Assembly (NCBI GenBank): GCA_900320185.1
Contig: ONRD01000012.1
Location: 1 to 64,000, forward strand
From: an uncultured Bacteroidales bacterium
GTDB lineage: Bacteria > Bacteroidota > Bacteroidia > Bacteroidales > UBA932
Length of the DNA: 64,000 nucleotides
Direction of reading: 5' to 3'
In this document: in pieces, positions 35,655 to 46,033 of the stretch
Layout: each line of letters starts with the position of its first letter
Position numbering within the stretch: the first letter of the stretch is position 1
Notes under the pieces: generated by a model
What the model saw: the letters and a program-made list of their open reading frames with translations, nothing else
Told to the model about the DNA's origin: nothing
Database searches by the model: none
Translations under genes and position numbers: made by a program

Positions 35655-36800
35655 ATGGAGTTCACCTTGACAGCGAAGGATGCCGGTTCGGACGCACGTA
35701 CCGGGTTTTTCACCACCGGCCACGGCAGGGTGGAGACACCGGTGTTCATGCCGGTGGGCACCGTCGGCTCCGTGAAAGGGGTCTACCACAGGGACCTTGT
35801 CGAGGATGTCAAGGCCGAGATCATACTCGGCAACACCTACCATCTTTATCTCCGTCCCGGGCTGGACATACTCCGCAAGGCAGGAGGCCTGCACCGGTTC
35901 GAGAACTGGGACCGGCCGATTCTCACCGACAGCGGCGGCTTCCAGGTTTTCTCCCTCACCGGGATCAGGAAGATCACTCCCGAAGGCTGCCGTTTCCGCT
36001 CCCACATCGACGGTTCCCCGCACATGTTCACTCCGGAGAACAACGTGGACACCCAGCGGGTCATAGGCTCGGACATCATGATGGCCCTCGACGAGTGCTG
36101 TCCCGGGGACGCTTCCCTTGAATATGCACGGAAGTCCCTCCGTCTGACCCAGGCCTGGCTTGAGCGGTATTTCAAGAGATTCTGCGAGACGGAACCCCTC
36201 TACGGCTACCCTCAGGCCATGTTCCCGATCATCCAGGGCTGCGTCTATCCGGAGCTTCGCAAGAACGCCGTCGACCATGCCGTCTCCTTGACCGGAGGCT
36301 GCCCCGGAGTGGGGGGCTACGCCATCGGGGGACTGGCCGTCGGGGAACCTACGGAGAAGATGTACGAGATGCTCGAACTGGTCTGCCCCATCCTTCCGGA
36401 AGGGAAGCCGCGCTACCTGATGGGAGTCGGCACTCCTGCCAACATCCTTGAAGGCATCGCAAGGGGAGTGGACATGTTCGACTGCGTCATGCCTACGCGC
36501 AACGGCCGCAATGCGATGATCTTCACCTGGAACGGCGTGATGAACCTGAAGAACGCCAAGTGGAAGGATGATTTCTCCCCGCTGGACGAGGCTGGTACGT
36601 CATTTGTGGACAGGACATATTCCAAGGCTTACCTCCATCATCTTTTCGTGGCGAAGGAGATGTTCGCGGCCATGGTAGCGAGCGAGCACAACCTGGCTTT
36701 CTACCTCGACCTCGTGAGGAAGGCGCGCCAGCATATCCGCGAGGGCGATTTCGCTTCGTGGAAGGATTCGGTGGTCAGGGACGTGTCGAGGCGGCTCTAG
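35655..36800 (+). CDS. tgt: tRNA-guanine transglycosylase
   Basis: Tgt exchanges guanine 34 of certain tRNAs for preQ1 in queuosine synthesis. The 381-residue protein has TDSGGFQVFSL (general base region), GGYAIGGLAVGEP, GVGTPANILEGIARGVDMFDCVMPTRNGRNA (nucleophile Asp in DCVMPTR) and the C-terminal KAYLHHLF. The CxCxxC zinc ligands found before AYLHHL in the E. coli enzyme are absent; the region reads AGTSFVDRTYSKAYLHHLF. The catalytic residues are present, so an active enzyme that lacks this zinc site is likely. It begins a same-strand run that extends to the PAP2 gene. Confidence 0.94.
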   Translation: MEFTLTAKDAGSDARTGFFTTGHGRVETPVFMPVGTVGSVKGVYHRDLVEDVKAEIILGNTYHLYLRPGLDILRKAGGLHRFENWDRPILTDSGGFQVFSLTGIRKITPEGCRFRSHIDGSPHMFTPENNVDTQRVIGSDIMMALDECCPGDASLEYARKSLRLTQAWLERYFKRFCETEPLYGYPQAMFPIIQGCVYPELRKNAVDHAVSLTGGCPGVGGYAIGGLAVGEPTEKMYEMLELVCPILPEGKPRYLMGVGTPANILEGIARGVDMFDCVMPTRNGRNAMIFTWNGVMNLKNAKWKDDFSPLDEAGTSFVDRTYSKAYLHHLFVAKEMFAAMVASEHNLAFYLDLVRKARQHIREGDFASWKDSVVRDVSRRL

Positions 36801-36866
36801 CGGACAGGGCCACAGGGGACCCCGCCGCAGCGGGACCGAAGGGCCGGAACAAGATACAGTAAGGAA

Positions 36867-37958
36867 ATGAATCTCAGGATCAAGAAGATAGACTGGTACA
36901 TCATCAAGAAGTTCATGATGACGTTCTTCATCGCGCTGCTGCTCATCATCGGCATCGTGATAATCTTCGACATCTCCGAGAAGATCAACCATTTCGTGGA
37001 GAACCACGCCCCGCTGCGGGCCATCATATTCGACTACTACCTCAACTGGATCCCATATTTCATGAACATGTTCAGCCCGCTGTTCGTGTTCATCACCGTG
37101 ATTTTCTTCACGTCCAGGATGGCGGCCAACTCCGAGATCATCGCCATCCTTTCATGCGGGGTGAGCTACTCCCGCATGATGCGTCCCTACATCATCTCCG
37201 CGACCCTGATAGCCCTTCTTTCGCTGGGACTCAACCTCTGGGTCATCCCGAGGTCTAACGTGCAGAGGGTGCAGTTCGAAACCCGCTACGTCAAGCAGCG
37301 CAACCCTTTCAACTCCACCCATGTCCATTACCAGATCGATCCCGGCAAGTTCGTCTATGTGGAATCCTTCAGTTCATGGAACAACACTGCTTACAATTTC
37401 ACCCTTGAGGAGATCCGGGACAACAAACTGGTCAGCAAGCTTTCAGCCGAAACCGCAGTCTGGGACAGCACTGCCGGGGCCTGGCAGCTGAACCGGTACT
37501 TCAAGCGCGACTACGGCGACGGCCTCCAGGACAAGGTGACCTCGGGGGCGCGCCTGGACACTGTCCTGAGCCTTACCGTAACAGACTTCTACCGCAACAA
37601 GAAGACAGTCGAAACCCTGCCGATCAAGCAGCTCAACCAGCTGATCAGGACCCAGAACATGAGGGGGGACGCAAACGTGATGTACGCCGAGATAGAGAAG
37701 CACACAAGGTACGCCCTTCCTTTCTCCGCCTTTATCCTGACCATCATGGGGGTCTGCCTGTCCTCCCGGAAGCGCAGGGGGGGGATAGGACTCAACATCG
37801 GGATCGGCATAGCCCTCAGCTTCACCTACATCCTGTTCCTCCGTTTCAGCCAGATGTTCGTCTATTCGGGATCCATGTCGCCGATGCTCGCACTGTGGCT
37901 CCCGAACATCATTTTCGGGATAATTGCGGCTGTTTTGTACTACAAGGCTTCCAGATAA
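36867..37958 (+). CDS. LptF/LptG-family permease
   Basis: A 363-residue inner-membrane protein of the YjgP/YjgQ family. Members form the transmembrane part of the ABC exporter that pulls lipopolysaccharide from the inner membrane to the LptA bridge. Three N-terminal membrane segments (FMMTFFIALLLIIGIVIIF, WIPYFMNMFSPLFVFITVIFF, ATLIALLSLGLNLWVI) precede a large periplasmic domain. Three more follow at the C-terminus (FSAFILTIMGVCLSS onward). It lies 66 nt after tgt. I cannot tell LptF from LptG. Confidence 0.9.
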   Translation: MNLRIKKIDWYIIKKFMMTFFIALLLIIGIVIIFDISEKINHFVENHAPLRAIIFDYYLNWIPYFMNMFSPLFVFITVIFFTSRMAANSEIIAILSCGVSYSRMMRPYIISATLIALLSLGLNLWVIPRSNVQRVQFETRYVKQRNPFNSTHVHYQIDPGKFVYVESFSSWNNTAYNFTLEEIRDNKLVSKLSAETAVWDSTAGAWQLNRYFKRDYGDGLQDKVTSGARLDTVLSLTVTDFYRNKKTVETLPIKQLNQLIRTQNMRGDANVMYAEIEKHTRYALPFSAFILTIMGVCLSSRKRRGGIGLNIGIGIALSFTYILFLRFSQMFVYSGSMSPMLALWLPNIIFGIIAAVLYYKASR

Positions 37959-37971
37959 GCAGGATTTTCAC

Positions 37972-37979
37972 TATCTTTG
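37972..37979 (+). promoter_or_regulatory. -7 box before uraA
   Basis: TATCTTTG lies 25 nt before the uraA ATG, in the short gap after the permease gene. It suggests an extra start within the run. Confidence 0.5.
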
Positions 37980-38004
37980 GTTCTGCCAATAAACTCTTAG
38001 ATCG

Positions 38005-39228
38005 ATGGCAGAACACACATTATCCCCACTGAAGCGTTCGATAGTCGGCGTTCAGTTCATGTTTGTGGCCTTCGGGTCCACAGTTCTCGTCCCTCTTCTT
38101 GTCGGTTTCGATCCGGCAATAGCTCTTCTCGCAGCAGGTCTCGGCACCCTTCTCTTCCATGGCGTGACAGGTGGAAAGGTTCCAATCTACCTGGGCAGCA
38201 GCTTCGCGTTCATCGCCCCGATCATGGAAGCGACCAAGACGTTCGGAATGCCGGGAATGTTCTGCGGCCTGGTCGCCGTGGGAGTTGTCTACCTGCTTAT
38301 GAGCCTGCTTGTCAGGGCATTCGGAATCAAGCTGATCAAGAAACTGTTCCCTCCCGTGGTCATCGGCCCGGTCATCATGCTCATCGGTCTGAGCCTTGCA
38401 GGTACCGGAGTCGACATGGCTTCCGGCAACTGGATCCTCGCACTGGTTTCCCTGGGAGTCGCGATCGTCTGCTCGATCTGGGGCAAGGGCTTCCTCAAGC
38501 TCATTCCCGTCGTGTTCGGCGCCATCGCGGGCTACATCGTCGCCCTCATCTTCTTCAGGGACTCGATGGATTTCTCCGCAGTCGCTTCCGCGCCGTGGTT
38601 CTCCCTTCCTCACCTGACGAAGATCAGCTTCACCTGGAAAGCGATCCTTTTCATGGCCCCCGTCGCAATAGCTCCGATCGTGGAGCACGTAGGTGACGTC
38701 TATGCCATCAGCGAGATCGCGGACAAGGACTTCGTCAAGGATCCCGGACTTCACAGGACCATGCTGGGCGACGGCCTGGCCTGCATCCTTGCAGCCTGCC
38801 TGGGCGGCGCTCCCGTCACCACATATTCGGAGGTGACCGGCGCGGTCTCCCTGACCAAGGTGACTGACGCTTCCTGCATGAGGATCGCTGCAATAACCGC
38901 CATCCTCGTGTCCCTCGTGGGCAAGGTGAGCGCTGCCATTCAGACCATCCCTTCGGCGGTGCTCGGAGGAATCATGCTGCTGCTTTTCGGCACCATCGCC
39001 GCCGTCGGCATCAGCAACATGGTCAAGGCCAAGATCGACATGGGCAAGACCCGCAACCTTGTCATCGTCTCGCTCATCCTGACCGTCGGCCTTGGCACCC
39101 TCGGGAAGTTCCCTTTCTCCGGGATCGGCCTTGCCTCGGTTGTCGGCGTAGTCCTCAACCTGATCATCCCCGATGAGAGGAAGCATGCCGGGGAAAAGGT
39201 TGTCGAAAACAATCCTGAAAATGCTTAA
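38005..39228 (+). CDS. uraA: Uracil/xanthine permease family transporter
   Basis: A 407-residue NCS2-family membrane transporter, probably for uracil. Conserved motifs include [63 protein letters not shown] and [20 protein letters not shown]. The EHVGD and [10 protein letters not shown] motifs fit uracil permeases better than xanthine permeases. Its last 8 nt overlap the dut start, so the two are translationally coupled. A full-length open frame on the opposite strand is an effect of base composition. Confidence 0.9.
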   Translation: MAEHTLSPLKRSIVGVQFMFVAFGSTVLVPLLVGFDPAIALLAAGLGTLLFHGVTGGKVPIYLGSSFAFIAPIMEATKTFGMPGMFCGLVAVGVVYLLMSLLVRAFGIKLIKKLFPPVVIGPVIMLIGLSLAGTGVDMASGNWILALVSLGVAIVCSIWGKGFLKLIPVVFGAIAGYIVALIFFRDSMDFSAVASAPWFSLPHLTKISFTWKAILFMAPVAIAPIVEHVGDVYAISEIADKDFVKDPGLHRTMLGDGLACILAACLGGAPVTTYSEVTGAVSLTKVTDASCMRIAAITAILVSLVGKVSAAIQTIPSAVLGGIMLLLFGTIAAVGISNMVKAKIDMGKTRNLVIVSLILTVGLGTLGKFPFSGIGLASVVGVVLNLIIPDERKHAGEKVVENNPENA

Positions 39229-39658
39229 AGTAAAGATAGTCAATAATTCACAATGGCCCGACCCCGCCTATGCGACACCTTGCTCGGCGGGGATGGACCT
39301 TCGTGCGGACATCACCGAACCTATAGTCATCCAACCTCTGGAACGTGTGCTCGTCCCTACGGGAATATCCATTGAACTCCCTGTGGGCTACGAGGCCCAG
39401 ATCCGTCCCCGGAGCGGCCTTGCCACCAAGAAGGGCATCACGGTCATCAACTCCCCGGGTACGGTTGACGCGGATTTCAGGGGAGAGTTGAAGACTTCCC
39501 TCGTGAACCTGTCTTCCGAACCTTTCACCCTTGTGCCGGGAGAGCGGATCGCGCAGATGGTGGTGGCCGCCCACGAAAGGGTGGAGTGGGAGGACGTGGA
39601 AGTCCTCTCGGAGACCCAGAGAGGGGCCGGAGGCTGGGGAAGCACCGGCTCCAAGTGA
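39221..39658 (+). CDS. dut: dUTP diphosphatase
   Basis: Dut hydrolyses dUTP to dUMP, which keeps uracil out of DNA and supplies dTMP synthesis. The 145-residue trimeric form shows all five motifs: [36 protein letters not shown] and [10 protein letters not shown]. The frame is open to 39173, but the ATG at 39221 matches the family N-terminus ([10 protein letters not shown]) and overlaps the uraA stop. A uracil transporter followed by dut makes a small pyrimidine pair. Confidence 0.96.
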   Translation: MLKVKIVNNSQWPDPAYATPCSAGMDLRADITEPIVIQPLERVLVPTGISIELPVGYEAQIRPRSGLATKKGITVINSPGTVDADFRGELKTSLVNLSSEPFTLVPGERIAQMVVAAHERVEWEDVEVLSETQRGAGGWGSTGSK

Positions 39659-39676
39659 CAACCGCATTGAATCGTA

Positions 39677-41029
39677 ATGGACATCAAAGACCTATATGAC
39701 AAGTTCCGGACTTGTTCCGGAGTAACCACGGACAGCCGCGCCGTCAAAGGCGGGGAGATGTTCTTCGCCCTGAGGGGTGAGAATTTCGACGGAAACGACT
39801 ATGCGCTGAAGGCTCTCCGGGCGGGTGCCTCCTATGCGGTCTGCGACAGGGAGGACGTGCCTTCCCCGGAGAAGGATCCCTGGAGGCTGATAAGGACGGC
39901 CGACAGCCTGGCGACCCTGCAGGCGCTTGCACGCTACCACAGGGAAAACACCTTCGTCGGAGGCAGCCGCCTGAAAGTGGTCGGCCTGACCGGGACCAAC
40001 GGCAAGACGACCACCAAGGAACTGGTGACCCGGGTCCTGTCCGCCAGGTACAATGTCACTTCCACCCCGGGCAACCTCAACAACGACATCGGAGTCCCGC
40101 TGTCACTGCTGGGCATCGGTCCCCGGACGGAACTGGCCGTCATCGAGATGGGTGCCAGCCATCCTGACGACATCGAGAAACTGGTGAAGGTCTGTGAGCC
40201 CGACTACGGGCTCATCACCAACGTCGGGAAGGCCCACCTGCTCGGTTTCGGCAGTTTCGAAGGCGTCAAGCATGCAAAGGGATGCCTCTACGACTGGATC
40301 CTTTCCCACGGAGGCCGGTTGTTCCTCAACCTCGACGACCCGGTCCTGGTGGAAATGGTCCGCGAGCGCGGAATCCCGGACGAGATGGTGGTCGGCTACG
40401 GAATATCGCATTCCGGCTCCATCGTGCTTCCTTCCGATGCCGCCCATCCTTACCTCAGGATGGCCGTTCCCCAGGAGGAGGGTTCCGATACCCTGACAGG
40501 CATCGAGACCCATCTTGCCGGAGCGTACAATGCCAACAATGTGGCGGCTGCGATCGCTGTCGGCCTCCACTTCGGAGTTCCCCTCGACGATGCCGTCCAG
40601 GCAATCGAAGGGTATGTCCCGACAAACAACCGCTCCCAGATGGAGGACACCGGGCGGAACACCCTGATCGTGGATGCCTACAATGCCAACCCCACATCCA
40701 TGGCCGCGGCGCTCGACAACCTGGCCCTGGTGCAGGCTCCGCTCAAGGCGGCGTTCCTCGGGGATATGCGCGAGCTCGGAGCGGATTCGCTCGCTGAGCA
40801 TGAGGCGATCCTCGGGAAGGTTCGCTCGATGGGACTGGGACTTGTCTGCCTTGTCGGCGAAGAGTTCGGCAAGGCGCTCCGCGATGTCCCCGGAGAGGGG
40901 ATTGAAAAGTGGTTCCCCACTTCCGCCGACCTTGCTTCGTGGCTTGAAGGGAATCCTGTCGAAGGGATGACTATCCTGGTCAAGGGATCCCGGGGAATAC
41001 AGATGGAAACAGTGCTCCCGAAGCTTTAG
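39677..41029 (+). CDS. murF: UDP-N-acetylmuramoyl-tripeptide:D-Ala-D-Ala ligase
   Basis: MurF adds D-Ala-D-Ala to complete the cytoplasmic peptidoglycan precursor. The 450-residue protein has the N-terminal SGVTTDSRAVKGGEMFFAL substrate motif, the ATP-binding GLTGTNGKTTTKEL, the EMGASHPDDIE and NVGKAHLLGFGS segments, and the C-terminal NRSQMED and VDAYNANPTSM motifs. It lies 18 nt after dut. It stands apart from any division and cell-wall cluster, as often in this phylum. Confidence 0.96.
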   Translation: MDIKDLYDKFRTCSGVTTDSRAVKGGEMFFALRGENFDGNDYALKALRAGASYAVCDREDVPSPEKDPWRLIRTADSLATLQALARYHRENTFVGGSRLKVVGLTGTNGKTTTKELVTRVLSARYNVTSTPGNLNNDIGVPLSLLGIGPRTELAVIEMGASHPDDIEKLVKVCEPDYGLITNVGKAHLLGFGSFEGVKHAKGCLYDWILSHGGRLFLNLDDPVLVEMVRERGIPDEMVVGYGISHSGSIVLPSDAAHPYLRMAVPQEEGSDTLTGIETHLAGAYNANNVAAAIAVGLHFGVPLDDAVQAIEGYVPTNNRSQMEDTGRNTLIVDAYNANPTSMAAALDNLALVQAPLKAAFLGDMRELGADSLAEHEAILGKVRSMGLGLVCLVGEEFGKALRDVPGEGIEKWFPTSADLASWLEGNPVEGMTILVKGSRGIQMETVLPKL

Positions 41030-41143
41030 GCCTGCCTTGCACTGCTTGAGTGAGCCCTCCCGGAACCCTTCAGGAACCTTCAGGGCACGGGTTTGCCGGC
41101 GGCCGCATATTACTGGAAAATACAAACTTCAAAAACAAAAGAC

Positions 41144-43162
41144 ATGACTGCCAGACGTTTATTCATTACACTCCTTTCTGCGATATGCACAATCCCGTTG
41201 GCGGGACAGGGCGTGGCTGCCCTGCCGCAGGACTACACCGCTTCCTGGGTCGGAACCGACGCTTTGGGCCGCCACATGCCCACGAGCGACGAAGTCGGAC
41301 TTCCCAAGACCGACAAGGACAGGGTGGTGGGCATATTCTACATAACCTGGCACGGCCCTCGCGCCCACAAGGACAACATGGAGCCCGGTGAATACTGGCA
41401 CGATGTCACGAAGGTGCTGGAGACTTCGCCCCAGGCCCGCCTGGACAATGACGACCCGGCATGGCACGGAGGCGGCTCATACCATTGGGGAGAACCCGAG
41501 GTCGGATATTTCCTCAGCGACGACGAATGGGTGATCCGCAAGGACATCTCCATGCTCGCCGATGCAGGGGTGGACGTCCTTATCCTCGATGTCACGAATG
41601 CCGTGCTCTACGACAGGGAGTGGCACATCCTCTTCAAGACGATGCAGAAGATGAAGGCAGAGGGCAACAAGGTCCCGAAGTTCTGCTTCTGGTCGTTCAA
41701 CGGCAACGCCATTACTGTGGTTCAGAATCTGTACGAGCGGTACTACAAACCCAACCTCTACCGCGACCTTTGGTTCTACTGGGACGGGAAACCGCTTCTG
41801 CTTTGCAACATGGAACCCATGGTCGACGCCAACCACGGGGAGAAGAAGCACAGGAATCCCAACTACGACCCGGACGCCGCCACCAACCCCGAGAATCCCC
41901 ATTACCTCGACCCGGACTACTGCAACGAGTTCTACCTGGATTACACCGCCGAGGTGAAGGAGTTCTTCACGATGCGCAACATGTGGTGGGGCTATTACAA
42001 GTGGAACGGGCACCTCTATGCAGGGACCGAGGACAACTGGAGCTTCGGCTACGAACTTCACGACCCTGCCCTCCTGAACATGGATCCGGTGAAACTGGCC
42101 TCGACCCACAACGGAGAGATTGAGGAATTCGCGGTCACACCCGCCCAGCATCCCAATTCCGTCGTCGGAAAGACCTGGCGGAGGGAAACGGGCGAGCCTG
42201 CGCTCGACGACCATGACATGCCCACCGAGGCCTATGTCCCATGGCTGGGCAAGACGGTCCAGGACCCCGTCGCTTACGGAGTGTATTTCCAGGACCGCTG
42301 GGAGGAGGCCCTGAAGGCCGATCCCGCATTCCTGTACCTCAATGACTGGAACGAGTGGACTGCCGGCAAGTACAGGTCCGGTTTCTTCCCCGACGGAGTC
42401 GCGAACGGTCCGACAACTTTCCTCAAGCGCAAGAATCCGTTCTACTTCGTGGACCAGTACAATGCAGAGTTCAACCGTACGATCTCTCCCGCCAAGGGAG
42501 CCTACACCGACAATTACTACATGCAGATGGCCGAGAACATCCGCCGCTACAAGGGTACCGGTGCCGTTCCGCGCCTGAGCGGACTGTCGGACTTCACGCT
42601 TGACGGCGATTTCTCCAAGTGGGATTCCGTCCCGGTCACATATTACGACACGCGCGGCGACGTCACGCACCGTGACCATCCCGGCTACGGCGGCAACTGG
42701 TACAAGGACGAGACGGGCCGCAACGACATCGCCGACGCCAAGGTCGCCGTCACTGCCTCTGCCATCCATTTCTTCGTCCGGACCTCCTCCCCGTTGACCG
42801 GGTTCGTCAGTCCCAAGGAGACTTCCAACTGGATGACCCTCCTTGTCGACAGCGACAAGGATTCTTCCACCGGCTGGGAAGGCTATGACTTCATGCTTGA
42901 GCGTGACACGCGGGGCTACAATGTCCGCAAGTGGACAGGGAAGCGGTGGAAGGTCGTGACCCGGGTTCCGGTCTCCGTAGGGGAGGACTGCCTCGAAGTG
43001 GCTGTCCCGCGCAAGCTCCTGGGGCTGACGGGTGACTCCCTGGCCTTCGATTTCAAGTGGACGGACAACGCTTCGGATTTCAATTCGATCCTTTCCGTCT
43101 GCCGTACCGGCGACACTGCGCCCAACCGCCGTTTCGCCTTCCGCTGCATCTGGGACAAGTAA
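41144..43162 (+). CDS. Exported GH71/99-like glycosidase with CBM9-like domain
   Basis: A 672-residue secreted protein (signal [20 protein letters not shown]). The main domain has [32 protein letters not shown] and FCFWSFNGN. This pattern resembles the TIM barrels of the GH71/GH99/WbsX-like families. The [15 protein letters not shown] segment, with a likely catalytic or substrate Glu, is typical of them. From about residue 490, [20 protein letters not shown] begins a beta-sandwich like CBM9 sugar-binding modules. Its substrate is unknown. It lies between murF and obgE, with no other glycan gene near. An upstream opening to 41093 has no signal peptide at its start, so 41144 is preferred. Confidence 0.72.
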   Translation: MTARRLFITLLSAICTIPLAGQGVAALPQDYTASWVGTDALGRHMPTSDEVGLPKTDKDRVVGIFYITWHGPRAHKDNMEPGEYWHDVTKVLETSPQARLDNDDPAWHGGGSYHWGEPEVGYFLSDDEWVIRKDISMLADAGVDVLILDVTNAVLYDREWHILFKTMQKMKAEGNKVPKFCFWSFNGNAITVVQNLYERYYKPNLYRDLWFYWDGKPLLLCNMEPMVDANHGEKKHRNPNYDPDAATNPENPHYLDPDYCNEFYLDYTAEVKEFFTMRNMWWGYYKWNGHLYAGTEDNWSFGYELHDPALLNMDPVKLASTHNGEIEEFAVTPAQHPNSVVGKTWRRETGEPALDDHDMPTEAYVPWLGKTVQDPVAYGVYFQDRWEEALKADPAFLYLNDWNEWTAGKYRSGFFPDGVANGPTTFLKRKNPFYFVDQYNAEFNRTISPAKGAYTDNYYMQMAENIRRYKGTGAVPRLSGLSDFTLDGDFSKWDSVPVTYYDTRGDVTHRDHPGYGGNWYKDETGRNDIADAKVAVTASAIHFFVRTSSPLTGFVSPKETSNWMTLLVDSDKDSSTGWEGYDFMLERDTRGYNVRKWTGKRWKVVTRVPVSVGEDCLEVAVPRKLLGLTGDSLAFDFKWTDNASDFNSILSVCRTGDTAPNRRFAFRCIWDK

Positions 43163-43184
43163 GTCATACATCACCAGTTTTCAT

Positions 43185-44177
43185 ATGGCCGAATCGAATT
43201 TCATAGACTACGTGAAGATTTTCTGCGCTTCCGGGCACGGTGGGGCGGGCTCGACCCATCTCTACCGTGCGAAGTACATCCCGAAGGGGGGACCCGACGG
43301 AGGAGACGGAGGGCGCGGAGGACACATAATCCTGCGTGCCAATCCGCAGTTCTGGACCTTGATCCACCTGAAGTACCGCAAGCATGTGAAAGCGGAGAAC
43401 GGAGGCCATGGTGAAGGCGGTCTGAGGAAAGGCAAGAACGGCGAGGATATCGTGCTGGAAGTTCCCGTAGGGACCGTAGCCAAGGATGCCGAAACCGGCG
43501 AGGTCCTCTTCGAGATGATTGAACCGGGGGAGGAGAAGATCCTCTGCAAGGGCGGCCGCGGCGGTCTCGGGAACAACAATTTCAAGACCCCTACGTTGCA
43601 GACTCCAAGGTTTGCGCAGCCCGGGGAAGAGGGACAGGAAGGCTGGTTCATCCTCGAACTCAAGCTCCTTGCCGACGTCGGCCTCGTGGGATTCCCTAAC
43701 GCAGGCAAGTCGACCCTTCTGTCCGCAGTCACGGCCGCCAAGCCCAAGATCGCCGATTATGCCTTTACGACCCTTGAACCCAACCTCGGGATAGTCAATT
43801 ATTTCGACGGACAGTCGTTCGTGATGGCGGACATCCCCGGGATCATTGAAGGAGCCCATGAAGGCAAAGGCATCGGGATACGTTTCCTACGCCACATCGA
43901 GCGCAATTCAGTGCTCCTTTTCATGGTCTCGGCGGAAGAGGATGACATAGCGGCAAGCTACCGGACTCTGCTCAGCGAACTTAGGGAGTACAATCCGGAA
44001 CTCATGGACAAGGACAGAGTGCTGGCCGTCACGAAATGCGACCTGATAGACAAGGAGATAGAATCACAGATAGAACCACTTCTCCCTGAGGGGATTCCGC
44101 ATGTCTTCATCTCTTCCGTGACCGGCGAGGGACTAGGGAAACTCAAGGATATGCTATGGTCGGCCTTGCACTCATAG
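43185..44177 (+). CDS. obgE: Obg family GTPase
   Basis: A 330-residue essential GTPase that acts in 50S ribosome assembly and stress control. The N-terminal glycine-rich Obg fold ([28 protein letters not shown]) covers about 1-158. The G domain has [31 protein letters not shown] and TKCDLID. There is no C-terminal OCT domain, as in many Bacteroidota. The frame is open to 43032 inside the previous gene; [10 protein letters not shown] at 43185 is the normal start. It overlaps the PAP2 gene by 22 nt. Confidence 0.95.
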   Translation: MAESNFIDYVKIFCASGHGGAGSTHLYRAKYIPKGGPDGGDGGRGGHIILRANPQFWTLIHLKYRKHVKAENGGHGEGGLRKGKNGEDIVLEVPVGTVAKDAETGEVLFEMIEPGEEKILCKGGRGGLGNNNFKTPTLQTPRFAQPGEEGQEGWFILELKLLADVGLVGFPNAGKSTLLSAVTAAKPKIADYAFTTLEPNLGIVNYFDGQSFVMADIPGIIEGAHEGKGIGIRFLRHIERNSVLLFMVSAEEDDIAASYRTLLSELREYNPELMDKDRVLAVTKCDLIDKEIESQIEPLLPEGIPHVFISSVTGEGLGKLKDMLWSALHS

Positions 44178-44818
44178 AGGCCCTTGAATCTGCCGACAAG
44201 CAGGCGACCTTGTTCCTCAACGGCCTCCACAGCGGAGTGACCGATCCTTTCTGGATCATGATGTCGGACAAGATCGTCTGGGTCCCTTTGTATGCGATCG
44301 CAGTCTTCTTCCTCTTCAAGCATCTCGGGTGGAAGAAGGCGCTCGTCGTGATAGCCTCCGTGCTTCTGGCCTTCCTGGTATGCGACCAGTTCTCGAACCT
44401 CGTCAAGCATGCAGCCGGAAGGCTCAGGCCAGGCTACAATGCAGACATGGTCCGCGGCGGACTTGTCCTCCTTGAAGGCAGGGGAGGTTACTACGGATTC
44501 TTTTCAGCCCACGCTGCGAACACGTTTGCCACCGCGATGTGCCTGATAATCGGTTTCCGAAACTCCGGAGACCACACCTACAACGCCTTCTACAAGTTTG
44601 CACTTCTCTGGGCTGCGCTCGTCTCGGCCAGCCGGATCTTCGTTGGAAAGCATTTTCTGGGAGACGTGCTTGTCGGCACGGCAGTGGGGATAACGGTGGG
44701 ATATTTCACGGGCATGCTGGCCCGTTACGTGATCCAGCGTTACATAGACAAGGTGCCCCCGACCGGGCTCACCTTCGTGTTTGACAAGAAGGTCAGTATT
44801 TCTCCATCAAGGAGTTGA
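44156..44818 (+). CDS. PAP2-family membrane phosphatase
   Basis: A 220-residue polytopic phosphatase of the type-2 phosphatidic acid phosphatase family. The three active-site motifs are visible: [20 protein letters not shown] and [12 protein letters not shown]. About five membrane segments are present. Likely substrates are undecaprenyl pyrophosphate or phosphatidylglycerophosphate. It starts inside obgE (22-nt overlap), which indicates coupled translation. Its last 26 nt overlap the convergent hpt-adk gene. Confidence 0.9.
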   Translation: MVGLALIEALESADKQATLFLNGLHSGVTDPFWIMMSDKIVWVPLYAIAVFFLFKHLGWKKALVVIASVLLAFLVCDQFSNLVKHAAGRLRPGYNADMVRGGLVLLEGRGGYYGFFSAHAANTFATAMCLIIGFRNSGDHTYNAFYKFALLWAALVSASRIFVGKHFLGDVLVGTAVGITVGYFTGMLARYVIQRYIDKVPPTGLTFVFDKKVSISPSRS

Positions 44819-45908
44819 TGCGGCTCCTTACCTCATCGATGGTTCCGAGACCGTCGATTTCATTGTAGACTCCGGCATCCTTGTAATAGCCGATCAGCGG
44901 TTCGGTCTTCTCATGGTAGGTCCTGACCCTGTTCGCGATGGTCTCTTCTGAGGCGTCGTCCGCGCGGCCTTCGACCGCGGCGCGGCCGAGGATCCTTTCC
45001 CTGATCGTCTCGTCCGGAATCATGAGGGATACGACTGCGGTAACCTTTGAGCCTGCCTTTGCGAGCATCCTGTCAAGGGCTTCTGCCTGTGCGATCGTCC
45101 TTGGGAAACCGTCGAGGAGGAAGCCTGCGACGTCCTTCACCGTGTTGAACTTGTTCTCGATCATGCCTTCGACCACCTCGTCGGGGACCAGTTCCCCGGC
45201 ATCGATCAGGGCCTTGGCCTTGAGACCGAGCTGGGTGCCTCTTGCGATCTCCCCGCGGAGGAGCTCACCTGTGGAAATATGGCAGAGGTTGAACTTCTCA
45301 ACCATAGCGGCGGCCTGGGTGCCCTTGCCGGCTCCGGGAGGCCCGAAAAGAATGTAGTATTTCATGTCAGTGTCCAATACATAGATGTCCTTGCTGTTCC
45401 TGCCGAGTTCGTCGTAGTCCAGTCCGAAGCCTACGATGAAATCGTTGGGGATCTCCATGGCGACGTAGTCGATGGGGATGTCCTCATGGTACTTGTCGGG
45501 CTTGAGGAGGAGGGTGCAGACCTTTGATTCCACGGCACCTTTCTCGGAGAGTATCCGCTTCAGGTCGACGATGGTCTTTCCCGTGTCCACGATGTCCTCG
45601 ACGATGATGACTCTCTTCCCTTCGACGCTTCCGGTCATGCCCATCACCTGGCGGACATTGCCGGTGGACTCGGTCCCGGAATATGAGGAAAGCTTGATAG
45701 AAACCACCTCGCACTTGAAACTGAGCCTTTTCATCAGTTCTGCCGTGAATAGGATGGAACCGTTCAGCACGCACAGGAGTACCGGTACATCGGTACTTCC
45801 TCCGTAGTCTTTGTTGAGCCTGAGTGCAACCGTGTCGATCGCTTCCTCGATCTTGTCGTAGGGGATGAACGGACGGAATGATTTGTCGTAAAGCCTGACG
45901 TTGCCCAT
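44793..45908 (-). CDS. Fusion: hypoxanthine phosphoribosyltransferase - adenylate kinase
   Basis: A single 371-residue frame encodes two purine enzymes. Residues 1 to about 180 are HPRT, with the PRPP loop VIIVEDIVDTGKTI and IKLSSYSGTESTG. Residues 182-371 are a short-form adenylate kinase with ILFGPPGAGKGTQ, GFLLDGFPRT and a short, zinc-free LID. HPRT makes IMP/GMP, and Adk balances AMP, ADP and ATP. The Adk part begins with a Met (position 45365) that could also serve as an internal start, but no stop separates the halves. The start at 45908 is chosen because the -7 box at 45930-45937 excludes the upstream ATG at 45932. Confidence 0.93.
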   Translation of the reverse strand: MGNVRLYDKSFRPFIPYDKIEEAIDTVALRLNKDYGGSTDVPVLLCVLNGSILFTAELMKRLSFKCEVVSIKLSSYSGTESTGNVRQVMGMTGSVEGKRVIIVEDIVDTGKTIVDLKRILSEKGAVESKVCTLLLKPDKYHEDIPIDYVAMEIPNDFIVGFGLDYDELGRNSKDIYVLDTDMKYYILFGPPGAGKGTQAAAMVEKFNLCHISTGELLRGEIARGTQLGLKAKALIDAGELVPDEVVEGMIENKFNTVKDVAGFLLDGFPRTIAQAEALDRMLAKAGSKVTAVVSLMIPDETIRERILGRAAVEGRADDASEETIANRVRTYHEKTEPLIGYYKDAGVYNEIDGLGTIDEVRSRINSLMEKY

Positions 45909-45929
45909 AGGATGATTGATTTGGATTAA

Positions 45930-45937
45930 CAAAATTA
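45930..45937 (-). promoter_or_regulatory. -7 box of the hpt-adk gene
   Basis: TAATTTTG on the minus strand lies 21 nt before the ATG at 45908 and overlaps the alternative ATG at 45932. Confidence 0.55.
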
Positions 45938-46033
45938 ATCATATTCTTAAAAAAACAGAAATAATAGGCTTGTGTTTCCGTTTCTTTGCATCCTTTTCGC
46001 CGCGATGCGCTATCTTGCCCCAAACTTCAGACT

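Noticed and set aside
38020-39243. Full-length antisense frames, also at 41477-43174, 60684-62306, 62319-63665 and 12116-13291
   Set aside because: High GC at third positions leaves the opposite strand free of stops. All lie antisense to firmly identified genes and show no motifs.
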